Shown piece after piece: positions 1 through 8,078 of a stretch of 64,000 nucleotides of DNA (the first letter of the stretch is position 1; every line of letters begins with the position of its first letter). The DNA is from Verrucomicrobiota bacterium (GTDB lineage: Bacteria; Verrucomicrobiota; Verrucomicrobiia; Palsa-1439). Under the pieces are notes generated by a model that worked only from the letters and a program-made list of their open reading frames with translations, ran no database searches and had not been told where the DNA came from. The translations under genes and the position numbers were made by a program. Location: NCBI GenBank assembly GCA_016871575.1, contig VHCW01000006.1, positions 23,194 through 87,193 on the forward strand, read 5' to 3'.

Positions 1-62
1 CAAGCGTCTGTCATTCCAAGTGCGACGCATTTGGCCTTGCGCGGACGGCATGGAAGGCTAGA

Positions 63-1004
63 GTGTCAGGCGTTATGGCAAAGAAACTGGCCGAGATTGT
101 CGAAAACCTGGTCGGGTCGTTCCGCGAGCACGGTGGCATCAACCACCTCGATGGCTCGAACCTGCCGTCGCGCGACGCGGTGGTTGCGGTCACGCAGGAT
201 TTGTTGCGGCTGGTGTTCCCCGGGTTTTACGATGCCGAGCCGTTGCACTCGGCGCAAATCCACGAGTACACGGCGGAACTGGTCGCCTCCATCAAGCGCC
301 GTCTGGAAAAGGAAATCGGCAAGAGCCTGGAGTACCAGCCGTGCCCGCATTGCGACCGCAACGACCTCGCCGGTACGGCGGCGCGCGTGACGCATGAGTT
401 TCTGGCTGAGTTGCCCGCGGTGCGGGCGGTGTTGCAGACCGACGTGGTGGCCGCCTACGAAGGCGACCCGGCGGCCATCAGCACCGAGGAAATCATCGTG
501 GCGTATCCCGGCATTGAGGCGATTGCTGTGCAACGGATGGCGCACCGGCTGTACCAGCGCCACATCGCGCTCATCCCGCGCATCATGACCGAGTGGGCGC
601 ACAACAAGACCGGCATTGACATCCATCCCGGCGCCGAGATCGGACCGAGCTTCTTCATTGACCACGGCACCGGCGTCGTCATCGGCGAGACAACCGTCAT
701 CGGGAAGAGTGTAAAGATTTATCAAGGCGTCACCCTCGGCGCGAAAAGTTTTCTCAAGGACGCGCAGGGCCGTTGCGTGAAGGGGATCAAGCGCCACCCG
801 AACATCGAGGACAACGTCACCATCTACGCCGGTGCGACGATTCTCGGCGACGTGACCATCGGCCACAATTCGATCATCGGCGGCAACGTCTGGCTGCTCG
901 AACCGGTGCCGCCCAACACGGTCGTCTATCAGGAGGGCGGCCAGACGAAGATGAAGACGACCGCGCGCGTTCGCGACAAGATGGTCGGCCACGCTGAGAA
1001 GTAA
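63..1004 (+). CDS. cysE: Serine O-acetyltransferase (CysE/EpsC type)
   Basis: Makes O-acetylserine from serine and acetyl-CoA, the first committed step of cysteine synthesis in the cytoplasm. The 313-residue protein has an alpha-helical N-terminal half and, from about residue 185, a left-handed hexapeptide-repeat beta-helix (IHPGAEIGPSF, DHGTGVVIGETTVIG, NVTIYAGATILGDVTIG). The His of DHGTGVVIGET is the usual catalytic residue. Two Cys close together (PCPHC, near residue 95) are not part of the usual fold. GTG at 63 is chosen because GGAAGG lies at 52-57; ATG at 75 is an alternative start. It is longer than E. coli CysE (273 aa) and closer to the EpsC/SatA-type bacterial enzymes. The upstream neighbour is outside the window. 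Confidence 0.92.
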   Translation: MSGVMAKKLAEIVENLVGSFREHGGINHLDGSNLPSRDAVVAVTQDLLRLVFPGFYDAEPLHSAQIHEYTAELVASIKRRLEKEIGKSLEYQPCPHCDRNDLAGTAARVTHEFLAELPAVRAVLQTDVVAAYEGDPAAISTEEIIVAYPGIEAIAVQRMAHRLYQRHIALIPRIMTEWAHNKTGIDIHPGAEIGPSFFIDHGTGVVIGETTVIGKSVKIYQGVTLGAKSFLKDAQGRCVKGIKRHPNIEDNVTIYAGATILGDVTIGHNSIIGGNVWLLEPVPPNTVVYQEGGQTKMKTTARVRDKMVGHAEK

Positions 1005-1047
1005 ACGGCTCAATCGAAGAAGAGGTCTGCGGCCACGGAGTCAGCAC

Positions 1048-1419
1048 ATGGTATCGAAAGAAGCCATCGAAGCTCAACGAGAACACCCGGTCGCGTTCTG
1101 GTCGCTGCTGGTGGCGATGTTGGCGCCGGCGGTGGCGGGCGTCACCGGGCTCGGGTTGCTGGCGAAACATCTGTTTCCCACGCCGACCCAACTCGTGATC
1201 TTGGCTGGTGCCGGGGTGTTTATTCTGGCCATCGCGCCGTTGATGTTGGTGGGGGCGTTTGGGTGGCTGATGGTGGCGCGCCGGTTTGTGTCGCGGCCGG
1301 TGGTTCGGGCGTGGTTCATCTGTCCCGGCTTCGGCCTCCTCTCCCGCGTGAGCCGGTGGATGTTTGTCTGCGTCTATGGAAAGGACGATGCGCCGCGCCG
1401 GGTCATGCCCGGAGATTGA
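1048..1419 (+). CDS. Small membrane protein, unknown function
   Basis: A 123-residue protein with two clear hydrophobic segments (about residues 18-40 and 48-72), followed by a basic cytosolic-looking tail. The N-terminus is charged, consistent with cytoplasmic N-in topology. I recognise no family. It lies 43 nt downstream of cysE on the same strand and may be co-transcribed, but nothing links it to cysteine metabolism. About 205 nt without a recognisable gene follow (1420-1624). Confidence 0.6.
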   Translation: MVSKEAIEAQREHPVAFWSLLVAMLAPAVAGVTGLGLLAKHLFPTPTQLVILAGAGVFILAIAPLMLVGAFGWLMVARRFVSRPVVRAWFICPGFGLLSRVSRWMFVCVYGKDDAPRRVMPGD

Positions 1420-1624
1420 CGGTCCTGCTGGCGGGCGGGTGAATCCTGATCGCCTGCGGCGTTGCCTTCGGCAGGTAAACTGGCGGCTTGCGCTGTGCCA
1501 GCGTCAGCGATACAAGGCGGGTGATGAGTGCGATTGATAATACCAGTGGGCGTAGCGACTTCGTTGCGCGTCCCCCCGTAAACAGGCCAGCGACCCGTTT
1601 CTGGGTTTTGATCCGCGTTCACCA

Positions 1625-2737
1625 ATGACCATCGCATACAATGGCGCAACAGTGGCTTTGCTCCTCTCGGTCTTGGCAGCGGAACCGTTGCCGCGCGATG
1701 CGTTTGGGCGGACGCCCTTGCATCTGGCCGTGCCGGCGGGGACGGATGCGGTGACAGCGTTGCTGGGCAAGGGCGCGGACGTGAACGCGCGCGATGAGGA
1801 CTCGCGGACGCCGTTGCACACGGCGGCGCTGCTCGGCTCGCCGGAAGTGGCGCGGCTGTTGATCAAACACGGCGCGGACGGCGCGGCGCAAACAGTCAAT
1901 GGCGACACGCCATTGCACTTGGCGGTTGAAGCGGGGCGCGTCGAGGTCGCGCGCGCGCTGGCGGAACAAGCGGCGGCGTTGTCGGTGAAGAACAAACGCG
2001 GCCTGACTCCGCTGGCGCTCGCCGAAAAGCGCAGCGACAACACGCTCGCCAACGCATTGCGCCAAGCCGCCGGCCAGTCCGCGCTCAATGAAGTCGCGGA
2101 ACTCGCCCGCGCGCTGGGCGACGCCGACCGTTCGATTGCCCGCGCCGCGCAACAACGGCTCGTGGCGCTCGGCGAAGCGGCGCTCAAACCGCTGTTGGCG
2201 ATTCTGTCCGATCCCAACCAACCGGCCGAGGCGCGCAAACGGGCGGCGGAATCGCTGGGACAGTTGCGCAACCCGTCGGCGGTGCCGGCGTTGTGCGCGG
2301 AGTTAAAGGACGAGAAGTCGCCCGTGCGCGTCGAGGCGGCAACGGCGCTGGGTCAGATCGGCGACCGCGCCGCCGTCGAGGCGTTGTTGTGGGCCGTGCA
2401 GCGACCGAGTTCCGCCGGCAAGCTGCGCGTGCAGATTTGTTGGGCGCTCGGCGAGTTGAAAGACCCGCGCGCGCTCTGGCAGTTGGCGAACGTCTGCCGG
2501 ACCGCGCTTGATCCAACCGCGCGCGATGAAGCGATGCTGGCGCTCGACAAAATGACCGGCCAGAAACACGGCACCGACATGCGGGCGCGGATGACGTGGA
2601 TTGAAAAGAACCATCCCGACTGGATCAAAGCCAGCGAAGCCCCGCCGCCGCACTCGATGTTCCAGTCATTGATCTGGTATTTCCTCGCCGCAGTCGTGGC
2701 AGCGGGCGTGGCATTCTGGTATTTCGCCCGGTCGTGA
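1625..2737 (+). CDS. Ankyrin plus HEAT-repeat protein with C-terminal membrane anchor
   Basis: A 370-residue solenoid protein. Residues 1-20 are hydrophobic and could be a signal peptide. Residues about 26-150 hold four ankyrin-type repeats (TPLHLAV, DVNARDEDSRTPLHTAALLG, GDTPLHLAVEAG, RGLTPLALAEK). Residues about 155-320 hold HEAT/PBS-lyase-type repeats (AVPALCAELKDEKSPVRVEAATALGQIGD). A transmembrane segment at about 348-367 ends in a short basic tail. Such proteins act as scaffolds; no catalytic motif is visible. It leads a three-gene set of repeat proteins: the next start is 11 nt downstream, behind a GGAG box. The partner is unknown. Confidence 0.75.
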   Translation: MTIAYNGATVALLLSVLAAEPLPRDAFGRTPLHLAVPAGTDAVTALLGKGADVNARDEDSRTPLHTAALLGSPEVARLLIKHGADGAAQTVNGDTPLHLAVEAGRVEVARALAEQAAALSVKNKRGLTPLALAEKRSDNTLANALRQAAGQSALNEVAELARALGDADRSIARAAQQRLVALGEAALKPLLAILSDPNQPAEARKRAAESLGQLRNPSAVPALCAELKDEKSPVRVEAATALGQIGDRAAVEALLWAVQRPSSAGKLRVQICWALGELKDPRALWQLANVCRTALDPTARDEAMLALDKMTGQKHGTDMRARMTWIEKNHPDWIKASEAPPPHSMFQSLIWYFLAAVVAAGVAFWYFARS

Positions 2738-2747
2738 GAGGAGAATC

Positions 2748-4370
2748 ATGATACGAGCAATTCTATTGTGGATGTTATGCGGCGCGCTGGCCACCGCGGC
2801 GGAACTCTCCATCGTCGGCTCATGGACCGGCACGGTGGACTACGCGGCGTTCACGATGGAGTTCCGCGCCGACAACACCGTCAGCTATTCCGTGCGCGAG
2901 AGCGTCCGCAAACCGCCCGAAATCGTCCGCGGCCGTTACCGGGTGGATTACGCGGCGCATCCGATGACGCTCGACATCGCCGACCTTCAATGCAACGTCC
3001 CCGGCGCCGACAGCAATGTCGTGTTGTGGGCCATCTTCGAGTTTCGCGGCGCGAACGCGTTGCGGCTCTGCCTCGAAGAAGGCCGCGCCGGTGATCCCGT
3101 GGATCGCCCGTCGAAATTCAACACCGACACCGTCGAGTTGCAGCGCGTGGTGGCCGACGCGAAACCCGCGCCGCCGGTCAAGGCGGAGTTGCCGGGCTTG
3201 TGGTTGTTGGCGCAGCAAGAAGAAGCAGACCTGCTCTTTCACTTCCGCAGCGATGGCACCATGCGACAAGGCACGCGCGAAAAAGGCAAACCAATCAGCG
3301 CCATCGAATGTCGCTACAAGTTCGACGCCGCCGCCCAACCGATGCGCATCGAGTGGTTCGACGAAGATTTGCCGGCGAACGATTGGAAGTGGGGATTTGA
3401 AGTCCGGTTTGTGAATGAAAACACCGTCGAGTTCGGTTCGTCGGCCGACGATTCGCGGCTGACATTGCGGCGCGTGCCGTTGACGGAGTGGCCGGAGACG
3501 CGCCCGGATCTCTTGCCGGCCTTTCAAAAGGTATGCGCCGACGCCGCAGCCGGCAACGCCCGCGCGCAAGGCGTGCTGGCCGGTTGGTGGCTCAGCAACG
3601 AGCAGCGCACCGGCGCGGATTACGCGAAGGCGTTGGAGTGGGCGCGGCGTTCCGCCGAACAGAATCATCCCCTCGGCCAATACGCGCTCGCGCGGTTGTT
3701 GCGCGATGGCTTGGCCACCAACGCCGCGCCGGAACAGGCGGCCACGCTGTTCGAGAAATGCGCCGCGCAAATGACGAAGCTCGCCGAAGCCGGTGATGCT
3801 GTGGCGGCTTACCGTCTCGGTCTGATGTACGGCGAAGGCAGCGGCGTCGCGAAGGATGACGGCAAAAGCCGCGACTGGCTCGCGCGCGCCGCGTCGAAAC
3901 AACACGCCCCGGCACAGACGACGCTCGGTTCGCTGGCGCGCGCGGACGGCAAGTTCGACGAGGCGTTGCGGTGGTGGCGTCAGGCCGCCGAAGCCGGCAA
4001 CGCGCTCGCGCAGTTGAACCTGGCAATCCTCTACCACAACGGTCAAGGCGTGGAGAAGGACGCCGAGGCCGCCGCCAACTGGGCGCGTCAAGCCATTGCC
4101 GGCAACGAGCCGGTCGCGGGCGTGTTGCTCGCCAAGTTCCCCGGCTCCGGCGAACCGGTTTCTCCCGTCGAAGCCTCGCGGGCCATCGCCAAGGCCGAGC
4201 GATTGTTGTTGTTGCAAGCCAACCAAGGCCAACCGGCCGCCGCGTTCCAACTCGGCCAGTTGTATGAGAGAGACCCCGACAAGGCGAAGAAATGGTACAA
4301 GTTCGCCGCCGACCGCGGTCTCCCGCACGCCAAAGCCGCCTACGAACGCTTGAATCAAGGAGCGCCATGA
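2748..4370 (+). CDS. Secreted Sel1-repeat (TPR-like) protein
   Basis: A 540-residue protein with a cleavable-looking signal peptide (MIRAILLWMLCGALATAAE). Two related beta-rich domains follow, at about 20-140 and 148-245; each starts with a G-W/L-W stretch and ends in VELQRV or LTLRRV, suggesting an internal duplication of a lipocalin-like domain. From about 260 to the end there are Sel1-like repeats (AYRLGLMYGEGSGVAKD, AQLNLAILYHNGQGVEKD, AAFQLGQLYERDPDKAKKW). Sel1 repeats are protein-protein interaction solenoids. GGAG at 2740-2743 supports the start. Its stop overlaps the next start in an ATGA, so translation is probably coupled. Confidence 0.78.
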   Translation: MIRAILLWMLCGALATAAELSIVGSWTGTVDYAAFTMEFRADNTVSYSVRESVRKPPEIVRGRYRVDYAAHPMTLDIADLQCNVPGADSNVVLWAIFEFRGANALRLCLEEGRAGDPVDRPSKFNTDTVELQRVVADAKPAPPVKAELPGLWLLAQQEEADLLFHFRSDGTMRQGTREKGKPISAIECRYKFDAAAQPMRIEWFDEDLPANDWKWGFEVRFVNENTVEFGSSADDSRLTLRRVPLTEWPETRPDLLPAFQKVCADAAAGNARAQGVLAGWWLSNEQRTGADYAKALEWARRSAEQNHPLGQYALARLLRDGLATNAAPEQAATLFEKCAAQMTKLAEAGDAVAAYRLGLMYGEGSGVAKDDGKSRDWLARAASKQHAPAQTTLGSLARADGKFDEALRWWRQAAEAGNALAQLNLAILYHNGQGVEKDAEAAANWARQAIAGNEPVAGVLLAKFPGSGEPVSPVEASRAIAKAERLLLLQANQGQPAAAFQLGQLYERDPDKAKKWYKFAADRGLPHAKAAYERLNQGAP

Positions 4371-5092
4371 ACGCGCTGTTCGGTTGTGTGCTGATCGTGG
4401 CGGCAGTTGTTGTTGGCGTGGACAAGGACACGGTGCTGCGCGAATGGGGCCAGCCCTCCGGGCAATTGCGCGAAGGCAAAACGGAAACACTGCTTTATTC
4501 CCGCAACCGGGAAGTCACGCTCGTGGACGGAAAAGTTGTTGCCGTCAAAGACGCTCCCGCGCCGGCGCCGAAGGCGGTCGCGCCACCCTCCCGTCCCAAA
4601 ACTCCCGCAAGGCCACCGGCGCAAGTCCGCGTGTATCCATTGCATCGTGCCGCTGCGACGGGACGCACCAACGACATCGCCAAAGTCTTGGCGGCCGGCG
4701 TGGACATCAACGTCCGCGACGAGAACGGCGACACGGCGTTGCACTGGCTCGTGCGCAATCCCACGAGTGTCCGGTATGAGAACTTCCGGTTCCTGCTCGA
4801 CCATCACGCCGATCCCCATGCCACCAACCGGTGGGGACGCACGCCGTTGCACGAAGCCGCCATTGCCGGACGAAAAGATCCCATCGAACTGCTGTTAAAA
4901 GCCAAGGCCGACATCAACGCCACCGACAATTTTCACCGCACCCCGCTGCAACTGGCCGTCATCACCCGCAAGAAAGGCGTGGAAACCCAACTCCGCGTCG
5001 CCGGCGCGGGAAGGGCGGCGGTGGTGGTGAACCCGCATACCGGCACGCGCACCTTAACCATTTCTACGCCGTCCGGCAGGGCGACATTGTAA
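4367..5092 (+). CDS. Ankyrin-repeat envelope protein
   Basis: A 241-residue protein starting at the ATG inside the ATGA overlap with the Sel1 gene. It has a short hydrophobic N-terminus (MNALFGCVLIVAAVVVG), then a small domain with a WG-P pattern and DGKVVAVK resembling BamE/SmpA-like lipoprotein domains, then a Pro/Ala linker (about 64-87). Three to four ankyrin repeats follow (LHRAAATGRTNDIAKVLAAG, GRTPLHEAAIAGRKDPIELLL, HRTPLQLAVI). It is the third solenoid protein in a row and probably acts with the other two in the periplasm. Its function is unknown. Confidence 0.72.
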   Translation: MNALFGCVLIVAAVVVGVDKDTVLREWGQPSGQLREGKTETLLYSRNREVTLVDGKVVAVKDAPAPAPKAVAPPSRPKTPARPPAQVRVYPLHRAAATGRTNDIAKVLAAGVDINVRDENGDTALHWLVRNPTSVRYENFRFLLDHHADPHATNRWGRTPLHEAAIAGRKDPIELLLKAKADINATDNFHRTPLQLAVITRKKGVETQLRVAGAGRAAVVVNPHTGTRTLTISTPSGRATL

Positions 5093-5120
5093 TGCAAGCC
5101 GGCTGCTGCTCTGTTTACTG

Positions 5121-5141
5121 TGAGCACATAAATGCGCTTTA
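5121..5141. promoter_or_regulatory. HipB operator candidate 1
   Basis: Imperfect palindrome with half-sites AGCACAT (5123-5129) and ATGCGCT (5132-5138), one mismatch between arms. A second copy lies 38 bp downstream. It sits in the AT-rich leader of the hipBA pair, where HipB-type repressors bind. Assignment to HipB is inferred from position. Confidence 0.5.
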
Positions 5142-5158
5142 AGACATATTCTAACTAA

Positions 5159-5182
5159 TAAAGCACATTATACTGCGCTTTA
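5159..5182. promoter_or_regulatory. HipB operator candidate 2 with -10 box
   Basis: A 24-bp imperfect palindrome with outer arms TAAAGCACA and TGCGCTTTA that pair with one mismatch. It contains TATACT (5169-5174), a good -10 hexamer, so a bound repressor would block promoter melting. It also covers the ATG at 5182, which argues that hipB translation starts further downstream. Confidence 0.5.
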
Positions 5183-5220
5183 TGATTGACACACCAGGCA
5201 ACGCCGAGTACGGTACGACC

Positions 5221-5547
5221 ATGAACTTCGAGGCCATGACCGACAAGGCGGTGTTGGAGGAGCTGGGACGGCGGATACAGACCCAGCGGCTCAACGTGAA
5301 TCTGGCACAAGCTGAAGTGGCCAGTAAAGCTGGTGTCTCTCGCCGAGCCTTGCAGAACCTGGAGAGTGGACGGGGCTGTACGTTGGCGCTCCTGATCCGG
5401 GTGCTGCGCGCGTTGGGCAAACTCAGTCAGCTTGACGCATTTCTGCCAGAGCCGGGATTAAGCCCGATTCAACTGGCAAAACTGAAAGGCCGGGAGCGTC
5501 GGCGCGCCTTCGTTCCTCGAAACCGTCGCAAAGAGAAGGAAAGCTGA
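5221..5547 (+). CDS. hipB: HipB-like XRE-family antitoxin/repressor
   Basis: A 108-residue DNA-binding protein with a helix-turn-helix of the XRE/Cro type (LGRRIQTQRLNVNLAQAEVASKAGVSRRALQNLESG, given here over residues about 17-51 in two helices and a turn), followed by a hydrophobic segment and a basic tail. HipB proteins bind operator palindromes as dimers, repress their own operon and neutralise HipA. The ATG at 5221 is preferred over 5182 because the latter lies in the operator; ATG at 5236 is also possible. It ends 3 nt before hipA, the usual toxin-antitoxin spacing. Confidence 0.8.
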   Translation: MNFEAMTDKAVLEELGRRIQTQRLNVNLAQAEVASKAGVSRRALQNLESGRGCTLALLIRVLRALGKLSQLDAFLPEPGLSPIQLAKLKGRERRRAFVPRNRRKEKES

Positions 5548-5550
5548 TCC

Positions 5551-6873
5551 ATGGCAACCCGTACTCGAAAAGTCACCGTCGCCACAGTTCGCCTTTGGGG
5601 GCAGGATGTCGGGGCGGTCGCGTGGGATGAGCCGCGAGGTCTTGGCAATTTCGAGTACGACCCGGCGTTTCTGCGGCAGGGCCGGCAGGTTGCGCCCCTG
5701 ATCATGCCGTTGGGTGCGGGCATCTTTTCGTTTCCATCGCTGAATCGGGAGACGTTCCACGGTCTGCCAGGATTGTTGGCCGACTCCTTACCGGACCGGT
5801 ACGGAAACCGGCTGATTGATCTCTGGCTGGCCCGACAAGGTCGTGCCCCCGGCGATTTCACACCGGTCGAGCGACTGTGCTACATGAGCACACGCGGGAT
5901 GGGCGCGCTGGAGTTCAAGCCAGCCTTCGGGCCGGCACCGGGCAAGTCCGTGCCCATTGAAGTGGCAGAATTGACCGAACTGGCCGCCGAGATTCTCCAG
6001 CACCGGGCCGACTGGGCGGTGCAACTTACCGGGGCGAAAGCGGAAGCGTTGACCGAGATCATCCGCGTCGGCACATCGGCGGGTGGCAATCGGGCCAAGG
6101 CCGTCATCGCATGGAATCCACAGACCCATGAAGTGCGTTCGGGACAGGTGGCCGCACCCCCCGGATTTGAGCCGTGGATCTTGAAGTTCGATGGTGTGAA
6201 CGATGCCACGCTCGGCGATCCGAAAGGCTTTGGCCGAATCGAGTATGCCTATCACCGGATGGCCGTGGCGGCCGGGATCGAGATGAATGATTGCCGGTTG
6301 CTGGAGGAATCGGGACGCGCCCATTTCATGACCCGGCGGTTTGACCGGGACGCTCGCGGCGGGAAAATCCACATGCAATCGCTGTGCGCCTTGGGCCATT
6401 ACGATTTCAACGCGGCCGGGGAACACGGCTACGAGCAGGCGTTTTCCGTGATCCAGCGTCTGAACCTGGGGCACGCGACCATGCGCGAGATGTACCGGCG
6501 CATGGTGTTCAATGTGGTGGCCCGTAATCAAGACGACCACACCCGCAACATCGCGTTCCTGATGGACCAGACCGGTCAGTGGCGGCTGGCACCGGCGTTT
6601 GACGTGATCTGGTCGTACAATCCGAGCGGCAGTTGGACAAACCGCCACCAGATGAGCATCAACGGCAAGCGTAACGACTTCACCCGCGCCGACCTGCTCA
6701 CCATCGCGCGGGAACACGGCCTCAAAGATGCCGACGACATCATCAATCAAGTTACGGCAGCGGTGACCGATTGGCCCCGGTTTGCGCAAGAAGCCGGCGT
6801 CAAGACCGACCAGCAACAAACCATATCCCAAACCCACCGGCTGGCGCTTGACGGTAAGCGGGCGCAGCAGTAA
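5551..6873 (+). CDS. hipA: HipA-type serine/threonine kinase toxin
   Basis: A 440-residue HipA-family kinase. E. coli HipA phosphorylates glutamyl-tRNA synthetase and causes persistence; the target here is unknown. Visible parts are the N-terminal subdomain (residues about 10-125), a Gly-rich loop VGTSAGGNRAK (173-183), the catalytic loop NQDDHTRN (326-333, catalytic Asp expected at 328) and the metal-binding Asp in PAFD (351). All kinase signatures are present, so it looks active. Full length is close to E. coli HipA (440 aa). It is co-transcribed with hipB directly upstream and is the plus-strand end of an accessory island. Confidence 0.87.
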   Translation: MATRTRKVTVATVRLWGQDVGAVAWDEPRGLGNFEYDPAFLRQGRQVAPLIMPLGAGIFSFPSLNRETFHGLPGLLADSLPDRYGNRLIDLWLARQGRAPGDFTPVERLCYMSTRGMGALEFKPAFGPAPGKSVPIEVAELTELAAEILQHRADWAVQLTGAKAEALTEIIRVGTSAGGNRAKAVIAWNPQTHEVRSGQVAAPPGFEPWILKFDGVNDATLGDPKGFGRIEYAYHRMAVAAGIEMNDCRLLEESGRAHFMTRRFDRDARGGKIHMQSLCALGHYDFNAAGEHGYEQAFSVIQRLNLGHATMREMYRRMVFNVVARNQDDHTRNIAFLMDQTGQWRLAPAFDVIWSYNPSGSWTNRHQMSINGKRNDFTRADLLTIAREHGLKDADDIINQVTAAVTDWPRFAQEAGVKTDQQQTISQTHRLALDGKRAQQ

Positions 6874-6878
6874 GCGAT

Positions 6879-7235
6879 CTACAGAAACACAGCCTTGAGC
6901 TTGGCGCTGTCGGTTTTGAGAGTATCGGGGAGACCGTCGAAGGTGAGTTGTCCCAGCTTGAGGCAACAGACGCGGTGGCAGATATTGAGAACCTCTCGAA
7001 CTTTCTGCTCAACGATAAGGATGGTGACGCCGTTGTCCTTGTTGAGTTGCTGAATCCGGGCAAGTGCTTCGCTAATCATGTTCGGCGCAAGGCCAAGGGA
7101 TGGCTCGTTCAATAGAAGCAGGCGCGGGGACAATACCAGTGCGTTTGCCAAGGCGAGCATCTGCTTCTCGCCGCCGGAGAGGGTGCCGGCCTGCTGCTTG
7201 AGCCGTTCACGCAACGCTGGGAACATGGCTAACAA
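6879..7235 (-). pseudogene. Truncated LivF-type ABC transporter ATPase
   Basis: Encodes only the C-terminal half of a branched-chain amino-acid-type ABC ATPase (LivF family): signature motif LSGGEKQM, Walker B LLLLNEPSLGLAP and switch region ILIVEQKV. The Walker A/P-loop half, about 115 residues, is missing. An in-frame TGA precedes the segment eight codons upstream of the first Met, just before the end of the AbiE toxin gene. It cannot be a working ATPase. The break point is likely where the accessory genes at 7248-9770 were inserted. Confidence 0.75.
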
Positions 7236-7247
7236 CGTTCCGGTTCT

Positions 7248-8078
7248 TCATAGCATCCCCATCAAATGTTCATCGACGAACCGGTGAGCTTCTTCGTAGT
7301 TGTAGTCCAGACCCGGTCGCAGCAGGTCTTCCGTATCGGCGAGGTAGTCCGGGTTCTTCACCTTGGCGGCCAGATCGTCGCGGAACTGCCGCTGCGAGAC
7401 CTGTTTGTTCTCCTCCTTGAGATACCGGCGGAACACGTCAACCATCTTGGCCGGATCGGCTTTGCCAAAGGTCAGGCCGTACCACAGGTCGAACAGGTCG
7501 CGGCCCTTCGTTCGTTGATACTGGGCGCGCATTTTCGTGCCGAGCAATTCGTCCACGTGGTACGTGGTCAGATCGCACTGCCCCCGGAACCAGTCCGAAT
7601 CAACGGCAAAGGGAGATTTCTTCAGCCCCAGCACGTTGAAGCGTTCGCGTGTGTTGATTTCAAGCTTGAGCCGCAACCGGGTAGTGGGAGGCGTTTCGGA
7701 TTGGAACCGCCACGTGAGCGTCCTGACCCCGCGCCCCAGTAGATTGGCAGTCTGACGAACGGCAGTGGCCACGCCCCCGCGCCATTCCGGCAACGGCTCA
7801 CCGAGAAAACCAAGAGCTTGGCGAACAACATCAATGATGCGGTCGGTTTGGCCATCTCCAACTTGCACGAGGTCGATGTCTTCTGAGTATCGTGCTGCCG
7901 GCGCAAGGTGCAACTTGTGCAGCGCCGTGCCGCCTCGGAACGCGAGATTCTCGGCAACCACCTTCTGCGAGAACAACTCCACCAAGGCGCGTGAAATGAT
8001 CAAGTCCTGCTCCACTTGGTTTGCCGTTTTCCACGGAGCTTTCGCTCGCCAGTCGAGGATGTTGGCTTGCGGAATCAC
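7248..8078 (-). CDS. abiEii: AbiEii-like nucleotidyltransferase toxin (type IV TA)
   Basis: A 276-residue DNA-polymerase-beta-fold nucleotidyltransferase of the AbiEii family, the growth-arresting toxin of type IV toxin-antitoxin and phage-abortive-infection modules. Motifs: FRGGTALHKLHL (47-58) and SEDIDL (65-70) form motif I with two metal-binding Asp; LRLKLEIN (135-142) carries the third acidic residue; KGRDLFDLW (191-199) is motif IV. The start is taken as GTG at 8078, overlapping the antitoxin stop as GTGA, so translation is coupled. An upstream ATG at 8117 would give 13 extra residues inside the antitoxin gene. Confidence 0.85.
   Translation of the reverse strand: MIPQANILDWRAKAPWKTANQVEQDLIISRALVELFSQKVVAENLAFRGGTALHKLHLAPAARYSEDIDLVQVGDGQTDRIIDVVRQALGFLGEPLPEWRGGVATAVRQTANLLGRGVRTLTWRFQSETPPTTRLRLKLEINTRERFNVLGLKKSPFAVDSDWFRGQCDLTTYHVDELLGTKMRAQYQRTKGRDLFDLWYGLTFGKADPAKMVDVFRRYLKEENKQVSQRQFRDDLAAKVKNPDYLADTEDLLRPGLDYNYEEAHRFVDEHLMGML

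Noticed and set aside
2820..4490. Long minus-strand frames (also 13625-16288, 26508-27512, 57077-59152, 33955-36129 and others)
   Set aside because: They are shadows of plus- or minus-strand genes in high-GC DNA, with Arg-rich composition and no recognisable domains.
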